Notes: generated by a model from the sequence alone, not told the origin. DNA of 64,000 nucleotides from Cyclobacteriaceae bacterium (GCA_023151255.1 JAKLJG010000007.1:1-64000), one strand, 5' to 3'. Counted from the first letter of the stretch, positions 9,482-19,042 are shown. Numbers and translations: made by a program.

Positions 9482-10219
9482 ATGAAAGAAGTAGGGCGGT
9501 ACTTTATTTTTTTAAGCAACCTGCTGGTAAACCGAGAATCGTTTAAAACCCATTACAAACTTGTAATTGATGAGTGCGTTCTAATCGGATTGGATTCGAT
9601 ATTCCTCTTTGTATTGGTGTCATCTTTTATGGGCGCAGTGTCAACCGTTCAAACAGCCTTTAACCTGGTAGCCCCCTACATACCCCGGTATGTAATTTCG
9701 CAGGTCGTTCGCGAAATGACTGTGCTGGAACTGGCCCCTACCGTTATGGCCATTATTTATGCTGGTAAGGTGGGGTCGAGCATGGCCGGTAACCTGGGCA
9801 CTATGAGGATAACCGAACAGATTGATGCTTTGGAAGTAATGGGCATTAACTCGGTAAACTATTTGGTATTGCCTAAAATCACAGCCTCCGTACTGATGTT
9901 TCCGATGCTGGTAATCGTTTCAGGGGTATGTGCCTTGTTGGGTGGTTATGTAGTCGGTTTGCTTACCGGAATTCTTTCGCCAACCGAGTACATCTATGGA
10001 ATACGCTATGCGTTCAATCCTTTTACAATAACATTTGCACTGATAAAATCCATCGCCTTTGGATTTTTGGTGTCCTCCATCTCTTCATTTAAAGGCTACT
10101 ATACCACAGGCGGTGCACTTGAAGTGGGTATCTCAAGTACGAAAGCGGTTACCACAAGTGTAATTGCCATTTTACTTGCTGATTATTTACTGGCTCAACT
10201 CCTTCTTTCCCCGGCATGA
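9482..10219 (+). CDS. mlaE: MlaE-family ABC transporter permease
   Basis: REMTVLELAPTVMAIIYAGKVGSSMAGNLGTMRITEQIDALEVMGINS is typical MlaE/YrbE. The listed TTG start (9452) overlaps a TATTTTTG promoter-like element (9447-9454), so ATG 9482 is preferred. Confidence 0.88.
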   Translation: MKEVGRYFIFLSNLLVNRESFKTHYKLVIDECVLIGLDSIFLFVLVSSFMGAVSTVQTAFNLVAPYIPRYVISQVVREMTVLELAPTVMAIIYAGKVGSSMAGNLGTMRITEQIDALEVMGINSVNYLVLPKITASVLMFPMLVIVSGVCALLGGYVVGLLTGILSPTEYIYGIRYAFNPFTITFALIKSIAFGFLVSSISSFKGYYTTGGALEVGISSTKAVTTSVIAILLADYLLAQLLLSPA

Positions 10220-10974
10220 TAGAGATACAGAACATTACCAAATCGTTTGGCGACCGAAAAGTACTGCACGGCATCAGCGGGGTGTTTGAAAAGGGTAAGC
10301 CTAATCTTATCATCGGGGCATCCGGCACCGGTAAAAGCGTGCTATTAAAATGCATTGTTGAACTGGTGGTGCCAGATGAAGGGAAAGTTTTTTTTGATAA
10401 CCGGAATTTCACCGACAGCGACCGATCAAAGAAAATCGAAATCAGGCGCGAAATCGGCATGCTGTTTCAGGGTGGTGCCTTGTTTGATTCAAAGAATGTT
10501 GAAGAAAACGTTCGCTTCCCGCTCGATATGCTGGCCAATATGCCCCGCGATGAAAAGCAGGATCGGGTAAACCTGGTATTGAACCGGGTAGGATTGAAAG
10601 GGGCTAACAAAAAAATGCCCTCTGAATTGAGTGGCGGCATGCGCAAGCGTGTTGGCATTGCCCGAGCCATTGTAAACAACCCGCGCTACCTGTTCTGTGA
10701 TGAGCCTAACTCCGGCCTTGACCCGCAAACATCTATCCTGATTGATGAATTGATCCGCGATTTAACCGAAGATTACGACACCACCACCATTGTAGTAACA
10801 CACGACATGAACTCCGTACTCGGTATTGGCGAAAACATAATGTTCATTTACCAGGGACAAAAACTCTGGGAGGGCAGTAAAACGGATATTACCCACAGCG
10901 GTATCAAAGAACTGGATGACTTTGTATTTGCCAATAAGGTGATGATTGCACTTAAAGAATCCGGTAAAGGATAA
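10216..10974 (+). CDS. mlaF: ABC transporter ATP-binding protein (MlaF-like)
   Basis: Walker A IIGASGTGKSVLLK, signature LSGGMRKRVGIARAI, Walker B YLFCDEPNSGLDP; 4-nt overlap with the permease gene. Confidence 0.9.
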   Translation: MIEIQNITKSFGDRKVLHGISGVFEKGKPNLIIGASGTGKSVLLKCIVELVVPDEGKVFFDNRNFTDSDRSKKIEIRREIGMLFQGGALFDSKNVEENVRFPLDMLANMPRDEKQDRVNLVLNRVGLKGANKKMPSELSGGMRKRVGIARAIVNNPRYLFCDEPNSGLDPQTSILIDELIRDLTEDYDTTTIVVTHDMNSVLGIGENIMFIYQGQKLWEGSKTDITHSGIKELDDFVFANKVMIALKESGKG

Positions 10975-10975
10975 A

Positions 10976-13900
10976 TCAGTTTTTCGGAAGATCGATATAA
11001 AACCGGGTCCCCTTCCCCACTTCCGACTCGAACCAGACCTTACCCCCCATCTGTTCAATGCTTTGCCGCGTAATGGCCAGCCCTAAACCCGAACCGGATT
11101 GTTTTGTGCTGAAGTGGGGAAGAAAAATTTTATCCTGAATAGCCTCATTAACGCCTGCTCCGTTATCCGCCACGGTGATGCGATAGGTATTAGCATGTTC
11201 TTCAAGTTTAACGCTAACGGTCACTCTCTCATCAGGCCTTTCAGCCTGAAGCGCGTTTAAAATCAGGTTGGAGACCGCCCTTCCCAGAAACTGCTTGTCG
11301 GCCCGGCTAACAGCTTGGGCCAATCCTGTTTCAAAATGCACATTGCCAGCTTGCTGATGCAAAGCACATGTTTCTCTCAGCAATACAATTAAATCAACCG
11401 GTTCCATTACCGGTTCAGGCATTTTGGCGAACATGCTGAACGAGGCGGCAATGTCGTCCAGTACGTCAATCTGTGTAAGCAGTGAAGCGATGGAGGCCCT
11501 CATCTTTTCAGGGATTTCCTTTCCACCGGTTCGTTGCAACTGCTGCAGGGTAAGTTTCATGGGTGTTAGTGGATTTTTAATTTCATGCGCAACCTGCTGG
11601 GCAATTTCACGCCAGGTGCGTTCGCGTTGGTTTCGCTCCAGTTCGAGTTTACTTTCACTTAATTTAATGAGCATCTGATTGTACTTCCGCACAAGCATAC
11701 CAATTTCATCTTCCGCAGGCCACGTAATGGGTTGATTGGATTCGGTTAACGAAACACGCCCGATTTTATGCGCAATGATGGATAACGGATGAGTAAGCCA
11801 GTTTGAAGCTACAAAAGAGACTACCAACAACACAAGAAACAAAATGGTAAAGATGATCAGGATATTGGCCAATATGGTAATCTGCATAACCTCCAGCGCA
11901 TGTTCCGATTGAAAATACGGGATTGCCATAATACCCATAACGTTACCGGATGCCGCCTCCAAAATGGTAGAGTAAGCCACATAAAAACGTAACCGACCAA
12001 CCTGCTCCTGCAAAACAAATGATTGCTCTCCACCGACAATACGGTTTAAGGCCCGCGGAGAGATTACAGGAGCCAGCAGCTGATATTCAAAGATCAAAGG
12101 CTGAGTAGAGGCCGCTAGGTAACCAGCAGGGTTATATAAATTGGCATCAAGGTTTGCCAACTTTACCTGTTGAATAAATTGATTCTCCAATTCAGCACCT
12201 TCTACATCCGAAACCAGGTTAGTGAGAGCGCCCGTTATATTGCGCGATTTTAAAAGATACTCGGCATTCAGTTGTTCCTGAACTGACCGGCTGGTGAGCC
12301 CCAGTGTAACCACGCTCACGGTAATGAGTGGCAAGAAAAATGAAAGATTGAGTATTAACTGAATCCGTTCGGTAAATGAGAACTGCCGTCCGCGCAACAG
12401 GTTGTGTAAACCCGTGCTCAGTAAAAACAACAGCAACAGGGCCAGGCCGCAAATAAGCAAAAAAGAAAAATCGGCTAAGCGATAAACAATAGGGGGCGCT
12501 TTTGTTGAAGCTACAGCCACCCTGCCTTCCGTGTCTTCTGCAGCCACATGCCGAAATCCATTAAGAACTAACCCTTCCTTAAACAAAGCCGGATTACCCA
12601 AGCCATCAAACCGGTTGTAATTATATGCCCCCGAACTATACAACACTTGTTGCTTTTGAAAAACAGCATAACTATAATCCTGCATGCGGAACGAGCGCTG
12701 GAAGCGGTTATCAACCAGCAGTTCAGGGTAAACATTTTCAGGAATAACTTTACGAAGTGACAGAGTGATCACCACAAAGCCCACGGTGAGTTCGCTTCGG
12801 TTAATACGAATTAAAGAAATATAGCGGGCACCGGTCTCAGCCTTGTTGGAGTTGATAAAGTAAATATTCGGATACTCTGTTTTCTCAGCCCCGGTTTCGA
12901 ACCGGCCAAGCCATGCAGAAAAATTTTCTGTCATTGGCTCATCTAATGGGTCACCATTTCCGCTAAACAATTTTATATCAATAACATACTTATTGAAGTA
13001 TCCCGGAAGGAATACCTGCCTGATTTTCTGCTTTACAGCTTCTTTACTACTGAAGGGGCCGCTTAACCGGGCCTGCATAAAAGCATCCGTTTCTATTTTT
13101 TTTGATGCTTCAGCTAAAAGATATTCACCGAAATTATCGCGTTCCAGCAAAAAATCCGCAGCAAACTGCATCTGGCTTCTAACCTGATCTTTAGTTCCAA
13201 ACAGGGCTACTGCACTAAACGTTACCGTGGCAAACGCAAACACTGCGGTAAGAAAATACCCGAACGTTGCGTACCGTATTTGCAGCAGAGAATGATCAAA
13301 CCGAAATCCGATAATAAACCCCAGGTAACCGATTACGGTCAGCAAAGAAGGAAGGTAGTGCTGCCCGGTAAACTCATTGATCGTAATAAACACCACCACG
13401 CCAACCAACAAATAACCGTAAAAATGCAGACGAAGCCAGCTACCGGCAAGCAAACGGATAAACACGTGAATAAACATAAAAGCGCTAAGCCAGGCGAGCA
13501 GGACACATACCAGCGCAATCCACCGCAGCAAATCGAAGGATAGTGATTCGGAAATAGCCAGCGTAATGGCCGAGTTGTTGTAAATGGTTTGAACAACTAC
13601 AAATGGGAAAAGAAATCCGAACAAAATTGCCGTTGCGCTAAAGGCTTTAATGAAGACCTTATACCCCGGTCGGCTTAATGCTGTGTGAAGCCCTTCGAAC
13701 CGTGCATAATTAAAAAACAAAAAGATACACAGAATAAAAACGCAAACTGAATTGAATAGAAGGTCACCCAGGTTCGGGTTAAACCCGGAAGACGCAAAGT
13801 ACTTCGGATCAAACAGCGGAGAAGAAATATACCGGGCAGGGAACTGAACATTGAGCATAATAAACCGTAAGCCCACAAGGCCTGTCGCCATTATCAAAAA

Positions 13901-14590
13901 ACCAAGTGCCGGCCTGTTACTGAGTTTAGTTACAAAGCGGATGAGTAATACACAGAAAATAACTATTCCAAGCAACATAGTGCCTACTGCAACACGGTGA
14001 CCTGCCGTGAAAACCTGGCCGGCAGTGGCAACATCAAAAAGAGGGTACCCTTTTACTTTAACAGATACACCAGTTTGCGAAGACGGATCAAACAACTGTA
14101 CGGGATGCCGGCTAAAAATTGCTTTGTTTTGCCATGGTACCAGGTACTCATTCTGTATCCGGTATTTTTTCTGCAACGGTATAACAGCAGCCAAAACCAG
14201 GTCATCACCAACCGCATACCGCTTGCATAAAAAATCACCTGCACCGAATTTAAAATAATGTATTGGCGGCCCGTCAGTAAGTAACCGAACAGGCGGCCAA
14301 TGCAAACTACCCGTCCAGCGTACAATTTCGTGATCTTTGATCAAGAAAAAATCCTGATCGGTAAGCTTCGTAGTAAGTAAAGCATCCGGATTAGCATTCA
14401 ATTTCGAAGCAATAACGTTAGCCTCCAGGTTGGTGTCGTCCAGAAGTCGCTCAATGTTGTGTTGAATAGTAGTAGCTAATTGAACCGCGTCAGGGCCGGG
14501 CTGATTGATTAACACAAAACCCAGCATAACACTGCTGATAAGCAGAACAAGCAATACGCGGTTTATTTTATCCTTTAGGAATTCACGCAT
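10976..14590 (-). CDS. Large membrane sensor histidine kinase (NtrY-like architecture)
   Basis: Multiple N-terminal TM segments; HAMP-like region; H-box AQQVAHEIKNPLTPMKLTLQQLQR; N/G boxes NLILNALQA, VADNGAGVNEAIQDKIFLPHFSTKQSGSGLGLAI. Confidence 0.9.
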   Translation of the reverse strand: MREFLKDKINRVLLVLLISSVMLGFVLINQPGPDAVQLATTIQHNIERLLDDTNLEANVIASKLNANPDALLTTKLTDQDFFLIKDHEIVRWTGSLHWPPVRLLTDGPPIHYFKFGAGDFLCKRYAVGDDLVLAAVIPLQKKYRIQNEYLVPWQNKAIFSRHPVQLFDPSSQTGVSVKVKGYPLFDVATAGQVFTAGHRVAVGTMLLGIVIFCVLLIRFVTKLSNRPALGFLIMATGLVGLRFIMLNVQFPARYISSPLFDPKYFASSGFNPNLGDLLFNSVCVFILCIFLFFNYARFEGLHTALSRPGYKVFIKAFSATAILFGFLFPFVVVQTIYNNSAITLAISESLSFDLLRWIALVCVLLAWLSAFMFIHVFIRLLAGSWLRLHFYGYLLVGVVVFITINEFTGQHYLPSLLTVIGYLGFIIGFRFDHSLLQIRYATFGYFLTAVFAFATVTFSAVALFGTKDQVRSQMQFAADFLLERDNFGEYLLAEASKKIETDAFMQARLSGPFSSKEAVKQKIRQVFLPGYFNKYVIDIKLFSGNGDPLDEPMTENFSAWLGRFETGAEKTEYPNIYFINSNKAETGARYISLIRINRSELTVGFVVITLSLRKVIPENVYPELLVDNRFQRSFRMQDYSYAVFQKQQVLYSSGAYNYNRFDGLGNPALFKEGLVLNGFRHVAAEDTEGRVAVASTKAPPIVYRLADFSFLLICGLALLLLFLLSTGLHNLLRGRQFSFTERIQLILNLSFFLPLITVSVVTLGLTSRSVQEQLNAEYLLKSRNITGALTNLVSDVEGAELENQFIQQVKLANLDANLYNPAGYLAASTQPLIFEYQLLAPVISPRALNRIVGGEQSFVLQEQVGRLRFYVAYSTILEAASGNVMGIMAIPYFQSEHALEVMQITILANILIIFTILFLVLLVVSFVASNWLTHPLSIIAHKIGRVSLTESNQPITWPAEDEIGMLVRKYNQMLIKLSESKLELERNQRERTWREIAQQVAHEIKNPLTPMKLTLQQLQRTGGKEIPEKMRASIASLLTQIDVLDDIAASFSMFAKMPEPVMEPVDLIVLLRETCALHQQAGNVHFETGLAQAVSRADKQFLGRAVSNLILNALQAERPDERVTVSVKLEEHANTYRITVADNGAGVNEAIQDKIFLPHFSTKQSGSGLGLAITRQSIEQMGGKVWFESEVGKGTRFYIDLPKN

Positions 14591-14688
14591 TCATAAAGTT
14601 AAGAAATTACCTTTGTTAAAGAGGGTAATCTGTAATGTGGCTTGTTAAACCGGTCATCAAATAAAAGATCCTTCGGCAGACTTTACGT

Positions 14689-14724
14689 GGCTCAGGATAT
14701 AAATGAAATTTAGTTGCCTGAGCC
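14689..14724 (-). terminator. Intergenic stem-loop between the DUF983 gene and the histidine kinase gene
   Basis: 8-bp perfect stem GGCTCAGG/CCTGAGCC with a nested 5-bp TAAAT/ATTTA stem; a U-run is not immediately adjacent, so function is uncertain. Confidence 0.4.
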
Positions 14725-14735
14725 GATTCACCACG

Positions 14736-15107
14736 CTAAGCGTTCGGGTCATAACGAATACCACCAAACAGGTACAGGTAAACGATGCGCGAGTACCGGT
14801 AGTTAAAAGGAACTAACAAAACCATAATGGCAATAACCGTTGATATGTACACCCAGGGTGAGGGATCGCCCAACAGGTACAGCACTATGCCAACAATAAC
14901 AATTGCGGCCACCGTAAAGGCATAACCCACATACATTGCGCCCTGGTAAAAGCCGGGTTCAGGTTCCAGCATTACCCCGCAATGCGGGCAGGCGTGGTAC
15001 ATCACTTGAAATTTTAAGAGGTTGGAAGCCGGATAGGCAAACAACTTACCCTGCCTGCAGCGGGGGCAGCGGCCATTAAGCAGGGCTACTATCAAGCTTC
15101 GTGGCAT
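14736..15107 (-). CDS. DUF983 family membrane protein
   Basis: LLNGRCPRCRQGKLF...CPHCGVMLEPEPGFYQGAMYVGYAF plus two TM segments; CxxC pairs typical of DUF983. Confidence 0.85.
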   Translation of the reverse strand: MPRSLIVALLNGRCPRCRQGKLFAYPASNLLKFQVMYHACPHCGVMLEPEPGFYQGAMYVGYAFTVAAIVIVGIVLYLLGDPSPWVYISTVIAIMVLLVPFNYRYSRIVYLYLFGGIRYDPNA

Positions 15108-15324
15108 TGCGCTTACTGTTCCGGTACCATAAATATCCCAGCACCATAACGGCCAGGTAAGGCAGGCTTAGCAAATAGAGGATACCCGTATTGATGCCGG
15201 CCGCTATGCCCACATTGCCGTTGCTGATGTTGTTTTCAAGAGTGCTGCGGCACATGGCGCACTGGCTAAAGGCGTTAACGGAGTAGATAAGGGTAAATAA
15301 AATCAACAGTACGAACCGTCTCAT
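15076..15324 (-). CDS. Small exported membrane protein with CAMC motif, oxidase-operon associated
   Basis: Signal peptide, then QCAMCRSTLENNISNGN and a C-terminal TM; overlaps DUF983 and abuts DUF420 genes. Confidence 0.7.
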   Translation of the reverse strand: MRRFVLLILFTLIYSVNAFSQCAMCRSTLENNISNGNVGIAAGINTGILYLLSLPYLAVMVLGYLWYRNSKRNATKLDSSPA

Positions 15325-15836
15325 TAGTAATACGGACTAATCATCAAATATACGATAACACCAGTTACAGCCACATACAGCCAAACCGGAAAGGTATAGC
15401 GCGCCAGCTTTTTGTGCGCTTCAAACCGGCCGGTAATGGCCCGCACATACGTAAAGAGTACCAGCGGAATTACTCCTACCGAAAGCAGAATGTGCGAAAC
15501 CAAGATAAAGAAGTACACGTAGCGCAGCAAGCCTTCCCCGCCATAGGGTGTCGATTCGCTGGTTATGTGGTACAGCACGTACATTACCAAGAACAATGCC
15601 GAGAGAAGGATGTTGATTTTCATTAGCCGTTCATGCCATTTCCGGTGGCCGTTTTTTATAAGCATCACCGCAGTAACCAGCAGAACGGCCGTTATTCCAT
15701 TAATGGTGGCGTAGATGGGCGGCAGAAACGAAAAATCGTAGCCGGTAATCTTTACCCGAAACAGCAAAGCTACAGCTAATGGCACCACTATTGAAAATGC
15801 TATAATCAGCTTGCGGTAAGGTTCAGCGTTCTGCAT
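15324..15836 (-). CDS. DUF420 family membrane protein
   Basis: Multi-TM; INGITAVLLVTAVMLIKNGHRKWHERLMK and HKKLARYTFPVWLYVAVTGVIVYLMI pattern. Confidence 0.85.
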   Translation of the reverse strand: MQNAEPYRKLIIAFSIVVPLAVALLFRVKITGYDFSFLPPIYATINGITAVLLVTAVMLIKNGHRKWHERLMKINILLSALFLVMYVLYHITSESTPYGGEGLLRYVYFFILVSHILLSVGVIPLVLFTYVRAITGRFEAHKKLARYTFPVWLYVAVTGVIVYLMISPYY

Positions 15837-15838
15837 GG

Positions 15839-16321
15839 TTAATACTTTTTAAGAATAATAGCCGCTTCCGTTAACAACCGGTCAACATCTTCGCGGGTAT
15901 TGAAGTAATGTCCGCGGATACGTCTGTCCTGATCAACAAGTACCAGCGGCTTTTGTTCTGTAACAAACAGGTAACAGCGCGCAAGGTTTTTATGATTAGT
16001 CATGATATTTACCAAGGCAACTTCGTGTGCATTGAACGATTCCTTAACACGCTTCAGTTGCTGGTCATCCTGCATGAAAGCATAAAGTACGAGCAGGGAG
16101 GAGCCAAATCCATTCAGGGAGTCGAGAATGGTTTCCGAAATACTGTATGCTTCAGCTTTGAGAGGCGGGCAACCCGTAACCTGCATCGGGGGCCCATCCT
16201 GGTAAAGGGGTGGAACCTCAAATTCGTTTTTACCAAACTTTTTTAAGAAGAAAAAAACAAACCCCGGGATGACAAACGCCAGTGCCAGTACGATATATTT
16301 CAAAAATTTTCTACTTCGCAT
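15839..16321 (-). CDS. SCO/thioredoxin-fold-like membrane-anchored protein lacking CxxxC
   Basis: N-terminal TM anchor; position next to DUF420 and cox genes; LVLVDQDRRIRGHYFNTREDVDRLLTEAAIIL resembles an SCO C-terminal segment; no CxxxC motif. Confidence 0.55.
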   Translation of the reverse strand: MRSRKFLKYIVLALAFVIPGFVFFFLKKFGKNEFEVPPLYQDGPPMQVTGCPPLKAEAYSISETILDSLNGFGSSLLVLYAFMQDDQQLKRVKESFNAHEVALVNIMTNHKNLARCYLFVTEQKPLVLVDQDRRIRGHYFNTREDVDRLLTEAAIILKKY

Positions 16322-16339
16322 TTACTTGTTTAAACAAAA

Positions 16340-16363
16340 GAGGCTTAAGTTTCCTTAAGCCTC
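16340..16363 (-). terminator. Intrinsic terminator/attenuator between cox subunit IV and the SCO-like gene
   Basis: Minus strand reads GAGGCTTAAG-GAAA-CTTAAGCCTC followed by TTTTGTTT: perfect 10-bp stem, GNRA-type loop, U-rich tail. Confidence 0.8.
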
Positions 16364-16385
16364 GCTGCATTATTTTCAAATAAGG

Positions 16386-16727
16386 TTAAGGTCTAACATC
16401 GGAGATGGACATCCCCTCGTACACGAAGGCCACCAGCATCCAAACCACAAACACCATTGGGATAAGGATGGACCACAGCAGCACTTTTACTTCATAACGC
16501 AGGTGCATAAACTCGCCTACAATATAGGCCGCTTTCACAATCGTCATTAATATAAATGTCCACACCCGCAGGTCTTTCATTTCGTGCGGAACACCAAACG
16601 CCACACCAAATTCCAGCAACGTAACCAGCCCAAGAATACCGGCCACGGTCCATAGTTTTTTAATCTTGGTGGTATCCGGAGGAAGAACCGTTACCTGGGG
16701 TGCATCTTCAATATGTGCCATAGTCAA
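16386..16727 (-). CDS. Cytochrome c oxidase subunit IV-type membrane protein
   Basis: Three TM; WTFILMTIVKAAYIVGEFMHLRYEVK is typical of prokaryotic COX subunit IV. Confidence 0.88.
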   Translation of the reverse strand: MTMAHIEDAPQVTVLPPDTTKIKKLWTVAGILGLVTLLEFGVAFGVPHEMKDLRVWTFILMTIVKAAYIVGEFMHLRYEVKVLLWSILIPMVFVVWMLVAFVYEGMSISDVRP

Positions 16728-16733
16728 GTCAGT

Positions 16734-17486
16734 TTAAACGAGATAGAAAAATGTAAACACAAATACCCAAACCAAGTCAACGAAGTGCCAGTACAATCCA
16801 ACCTTCTCTACCATTTCATAATGGCCGCGCCTGTCGTACACTCCGGTTACCGTGTTGTAAAATACCAGAAAATTTAGCAACACCCCGCTAAACACGTGGA
16901 AGCCGTGAAAGCCAGTGATAAAGAAGAAGAATGCCGCAAAATCAGGAGGTCCATATTGATTCATGCGCAGGTTGGCGCCAAAGAATGTCGTACCCTCGGC
17001 AACCGCACTACCGGTATGCGTTCCGTGAATGAAGTGTGTCCACTCCCACGCCTGGCAGCTTAAAAAGGTAAGCCCACCGATAATGGTCCAGAGCATCCAT
17101 TTTTCAACCGCGCGCCTGTCCATACGGTGCCCGGCCTCCACGGCAAGTACCATGGTAACCGAGCTCATAATCAGGATGAACGTCATCAATCCCACAAATA
17201 CCAGCGGGGCATTAACATTGTGAAAGAAGGGGATTGAGGCAAAAACCTTCTCAGGAATAGGCCAGTAAGCCTGCGAGAATTTAAAGGCCTCAACAGCACC
17301 TTCGTAGGCATGGTGCGATGAGCGGACAAGACCGTAGGTAATCAGTAAAGCAGAAAACGTAAAGGCATCCGAGAGCAGGAAAAACCACATCATCAGTTTG
17401 CCGTAGCTGGCGTTCATCGGTGAAACTCCGCCATCCCAAACACTCTTGCCGGGTGCCGGTACCGTTACGGTTGAAGGATTTGCCAT
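16734..17486 (-). CDS. Cytochrome c oxidase subunit III
   Basis: FFFITGFHGFHVFSGVLLN...VGLYWHFVDLVWVFVFTFFYLV. Confidence 0.92.
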   Translation of the reverse strand: MANPSTVTVPAPGKSVWDGGVSPMNASYGKLMMWFFLLSDAFTFSALLITYGLVRSSHHAYEGAVEAFKFSQAYWPIPEKVFASIPFFHNVNAPLVFVGLMTFILIMSSVTMVLAVEAGHRMDRRAVEKWMLWTIIGGLTFLSCQAWEWTHFIHGTHTGSAVAEGTTFFGANLRMNQYGPPDFAAFFFFITGFHGFHVFSGVLLNFLVFYNTVTGVYDRRGHYEMVEKVGLYWHFVDLVWVFVFTFFYLV

Positions 17487-17508
17487 GAGGTAAAAATAAG
17501 GTTTCGGT

Positions 17509-18102
17509 TTAAGGATTAAGTTTAAGAAATACGAACAAATATAGCCAAAGAATACCCAAAAAATGCCAGTAGGTGCTGCACATTTCTAATCGGGTAAGAT
17601 TTTTTGAGTGTACTTTAAAATTAAAGGAATCGGCCAGCACTACCCCCAGAAAAACCAGTCCGCTTACCAGGTGCAGGCCATGCACAGCGGTAAGCACGTA
17701 TATAAACGAATGGGAAACATTACTGCCCGAAAAATACTGGTTGAGCTTAATCATTTCGTCATAAGCCACCAATTGGCCCGCCAGAAAACCGATGCCCAGC
17801 ACCATGGTAAGCCCGATACCCAGCTTAACCAGTTTCAGGTTATCGTGTCGGGCGGCCCGGTAAGCCACTATCAGTGATATACTGCTGGCTAAAATAATGG
17901 CCGTATTGATTGCCATTTGTTGTGGCATGATGATTTCTGCCCAACCGGTATCGGCCCGTTTAACCAGGTATGCGCTGGTCCACGCACCGAACAGCATTAA
18001 CACACTAACCATAAACAGCCACAATGCAAACTTTTTGGGGTTCATGGAAAGCGGCTGCTTTGCCTCTTCAACAATTTTCAACTCTTTAATATGCGTATCC
18101 AT
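17509..18102 (-). CDS. Heme-copper oxidase subunit III family protein (second copy)
   Basis: LTAVHGLHLVSGLVFL...TYWHFLGILWLYLFVFLKL. Confidence 0.9.
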   Translation of the reverse strand: MDTHIKELKIVEEAKQPLSMNPKKFALWLFMVSVLMLFGAWTSAYLVKRADTGWAEIIMPQQMAINTAIILASSISLIVAYRAARHDNLKLVKLGIGLTMVLGIGFLAGQLVAYDEMIKLNQYFSGSNVSHSFIYVLTAVHGLHLVSGLVFLGVVLADSFNFKVHSKNLTRLEMCSTYWHFLGILWLYLFVFLKLNP

Positions 18103-18145
18103 TGCCTTATCCTTTAACTCCTTATCTTCTTATTTATTTCCCCCG

Positions 18146-19042
18146 TTATACTTTATCCAATAAATAGGCTACCTGAACAATCGGTAAATACAAAAACGAT
18201 CCAAACATAATGCGTCTGGCGCTTTGCCGGCTTCCGTCCTTCATTAAGGAAAAAGTCTGGGCCAGGAACAACACGCCACACACCGTGGCTACAATAGCTG
18301 AATCAATACCGGTAATGCCAAACCTTGCAGGCAGCAAGCCGAGCGGAAGCAAAAAAAGTGTATAAATCATAATCTGGATAGCCGTATTCAAATCTTTACT
18401 GCCGCCAAAAGGAAGTAGTTTGAATCCTGCTTTTTTGTAATCCTCATCGGCCAGCCAGGCAATGGCCCAGAAATGCGGAAACTGCCAGATGAACTGAATG
18501 CCGAAAATAATCAGTGCTTCATGCGAAATAGTGCCGGTGGCTGCGGTCCATCCCAACAGCGGAGGGAGTGCACCCGGAATGGCTCCTACAAAAACAGCTA
18601 TTGAACCCACCCGCTTCAGCGGAGTGTACACAAAGCTGTACAGGATCATCGACAGAAATGACAGCAGTGTAGTGAGGAGGTTTGTAAAAACAAACAGGAT
18701 AGAAATACTTATCACAAAACTCAAGACTGCCAATATCGTTGCTTCCATAACACTAACCCTGTGGGTTGGCAACGGCCGGTTCATGGTGCGGGTCATCAGT
18801 TTGTCGTAATCACGCTCGAGGATCATGTTAATTGCGATGGATGATCCGCTTAGAAGAAATCCACCGATGAAAACCATCAGCAGTTTTACCCAATCAATAA
18901 CCGGTGAGGCCAGCATAAAACCGAATGCACATGAAAAAGCCACCAGGAGGGATAGCCTGAATTTTAGTAACTCCCAATACGCGTGTGCCTTGGCCAGTAT
19001 CCAAGTTATCCCGGTAATATTTTGAAGGGGTTGGACAATCAT
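18146..19042 (-). CDS. ctaB: Protoheme IX farnesyltransferase
   Basis: INMILERDYDKLMTRTMNRPLPTHRVS, GAIPGALPPLLGWTA: UbiA/CtaB motifs. Confidence 0.93.
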   Translation of the reverse strand: MIVQPLQNITGITWILAKAHAYWELLKFRLSLLVAFSCAFGFMLASPVIDWVKLLMVFIGGFLLSGSSIAINMILERDYDKLMTRTMNRPLPTHRVSVMEATILAVLSFVISISILFVFTNLLTTLLSFLSMILYSFVYTPLKRVGSIAVFVGAIPGALPPLLGWTAATGTISHEALIIFGIQFIWQFPHFWAIAWLADEDYKKAGFKLLPFGGSKDLNTAIQIMIYTLFLLPLGLLPARFGITGIDSAIVATVCGVLFLAQTFSLMKDGSRQSARRIMFGSFLYLPIVQVAYLLDKV

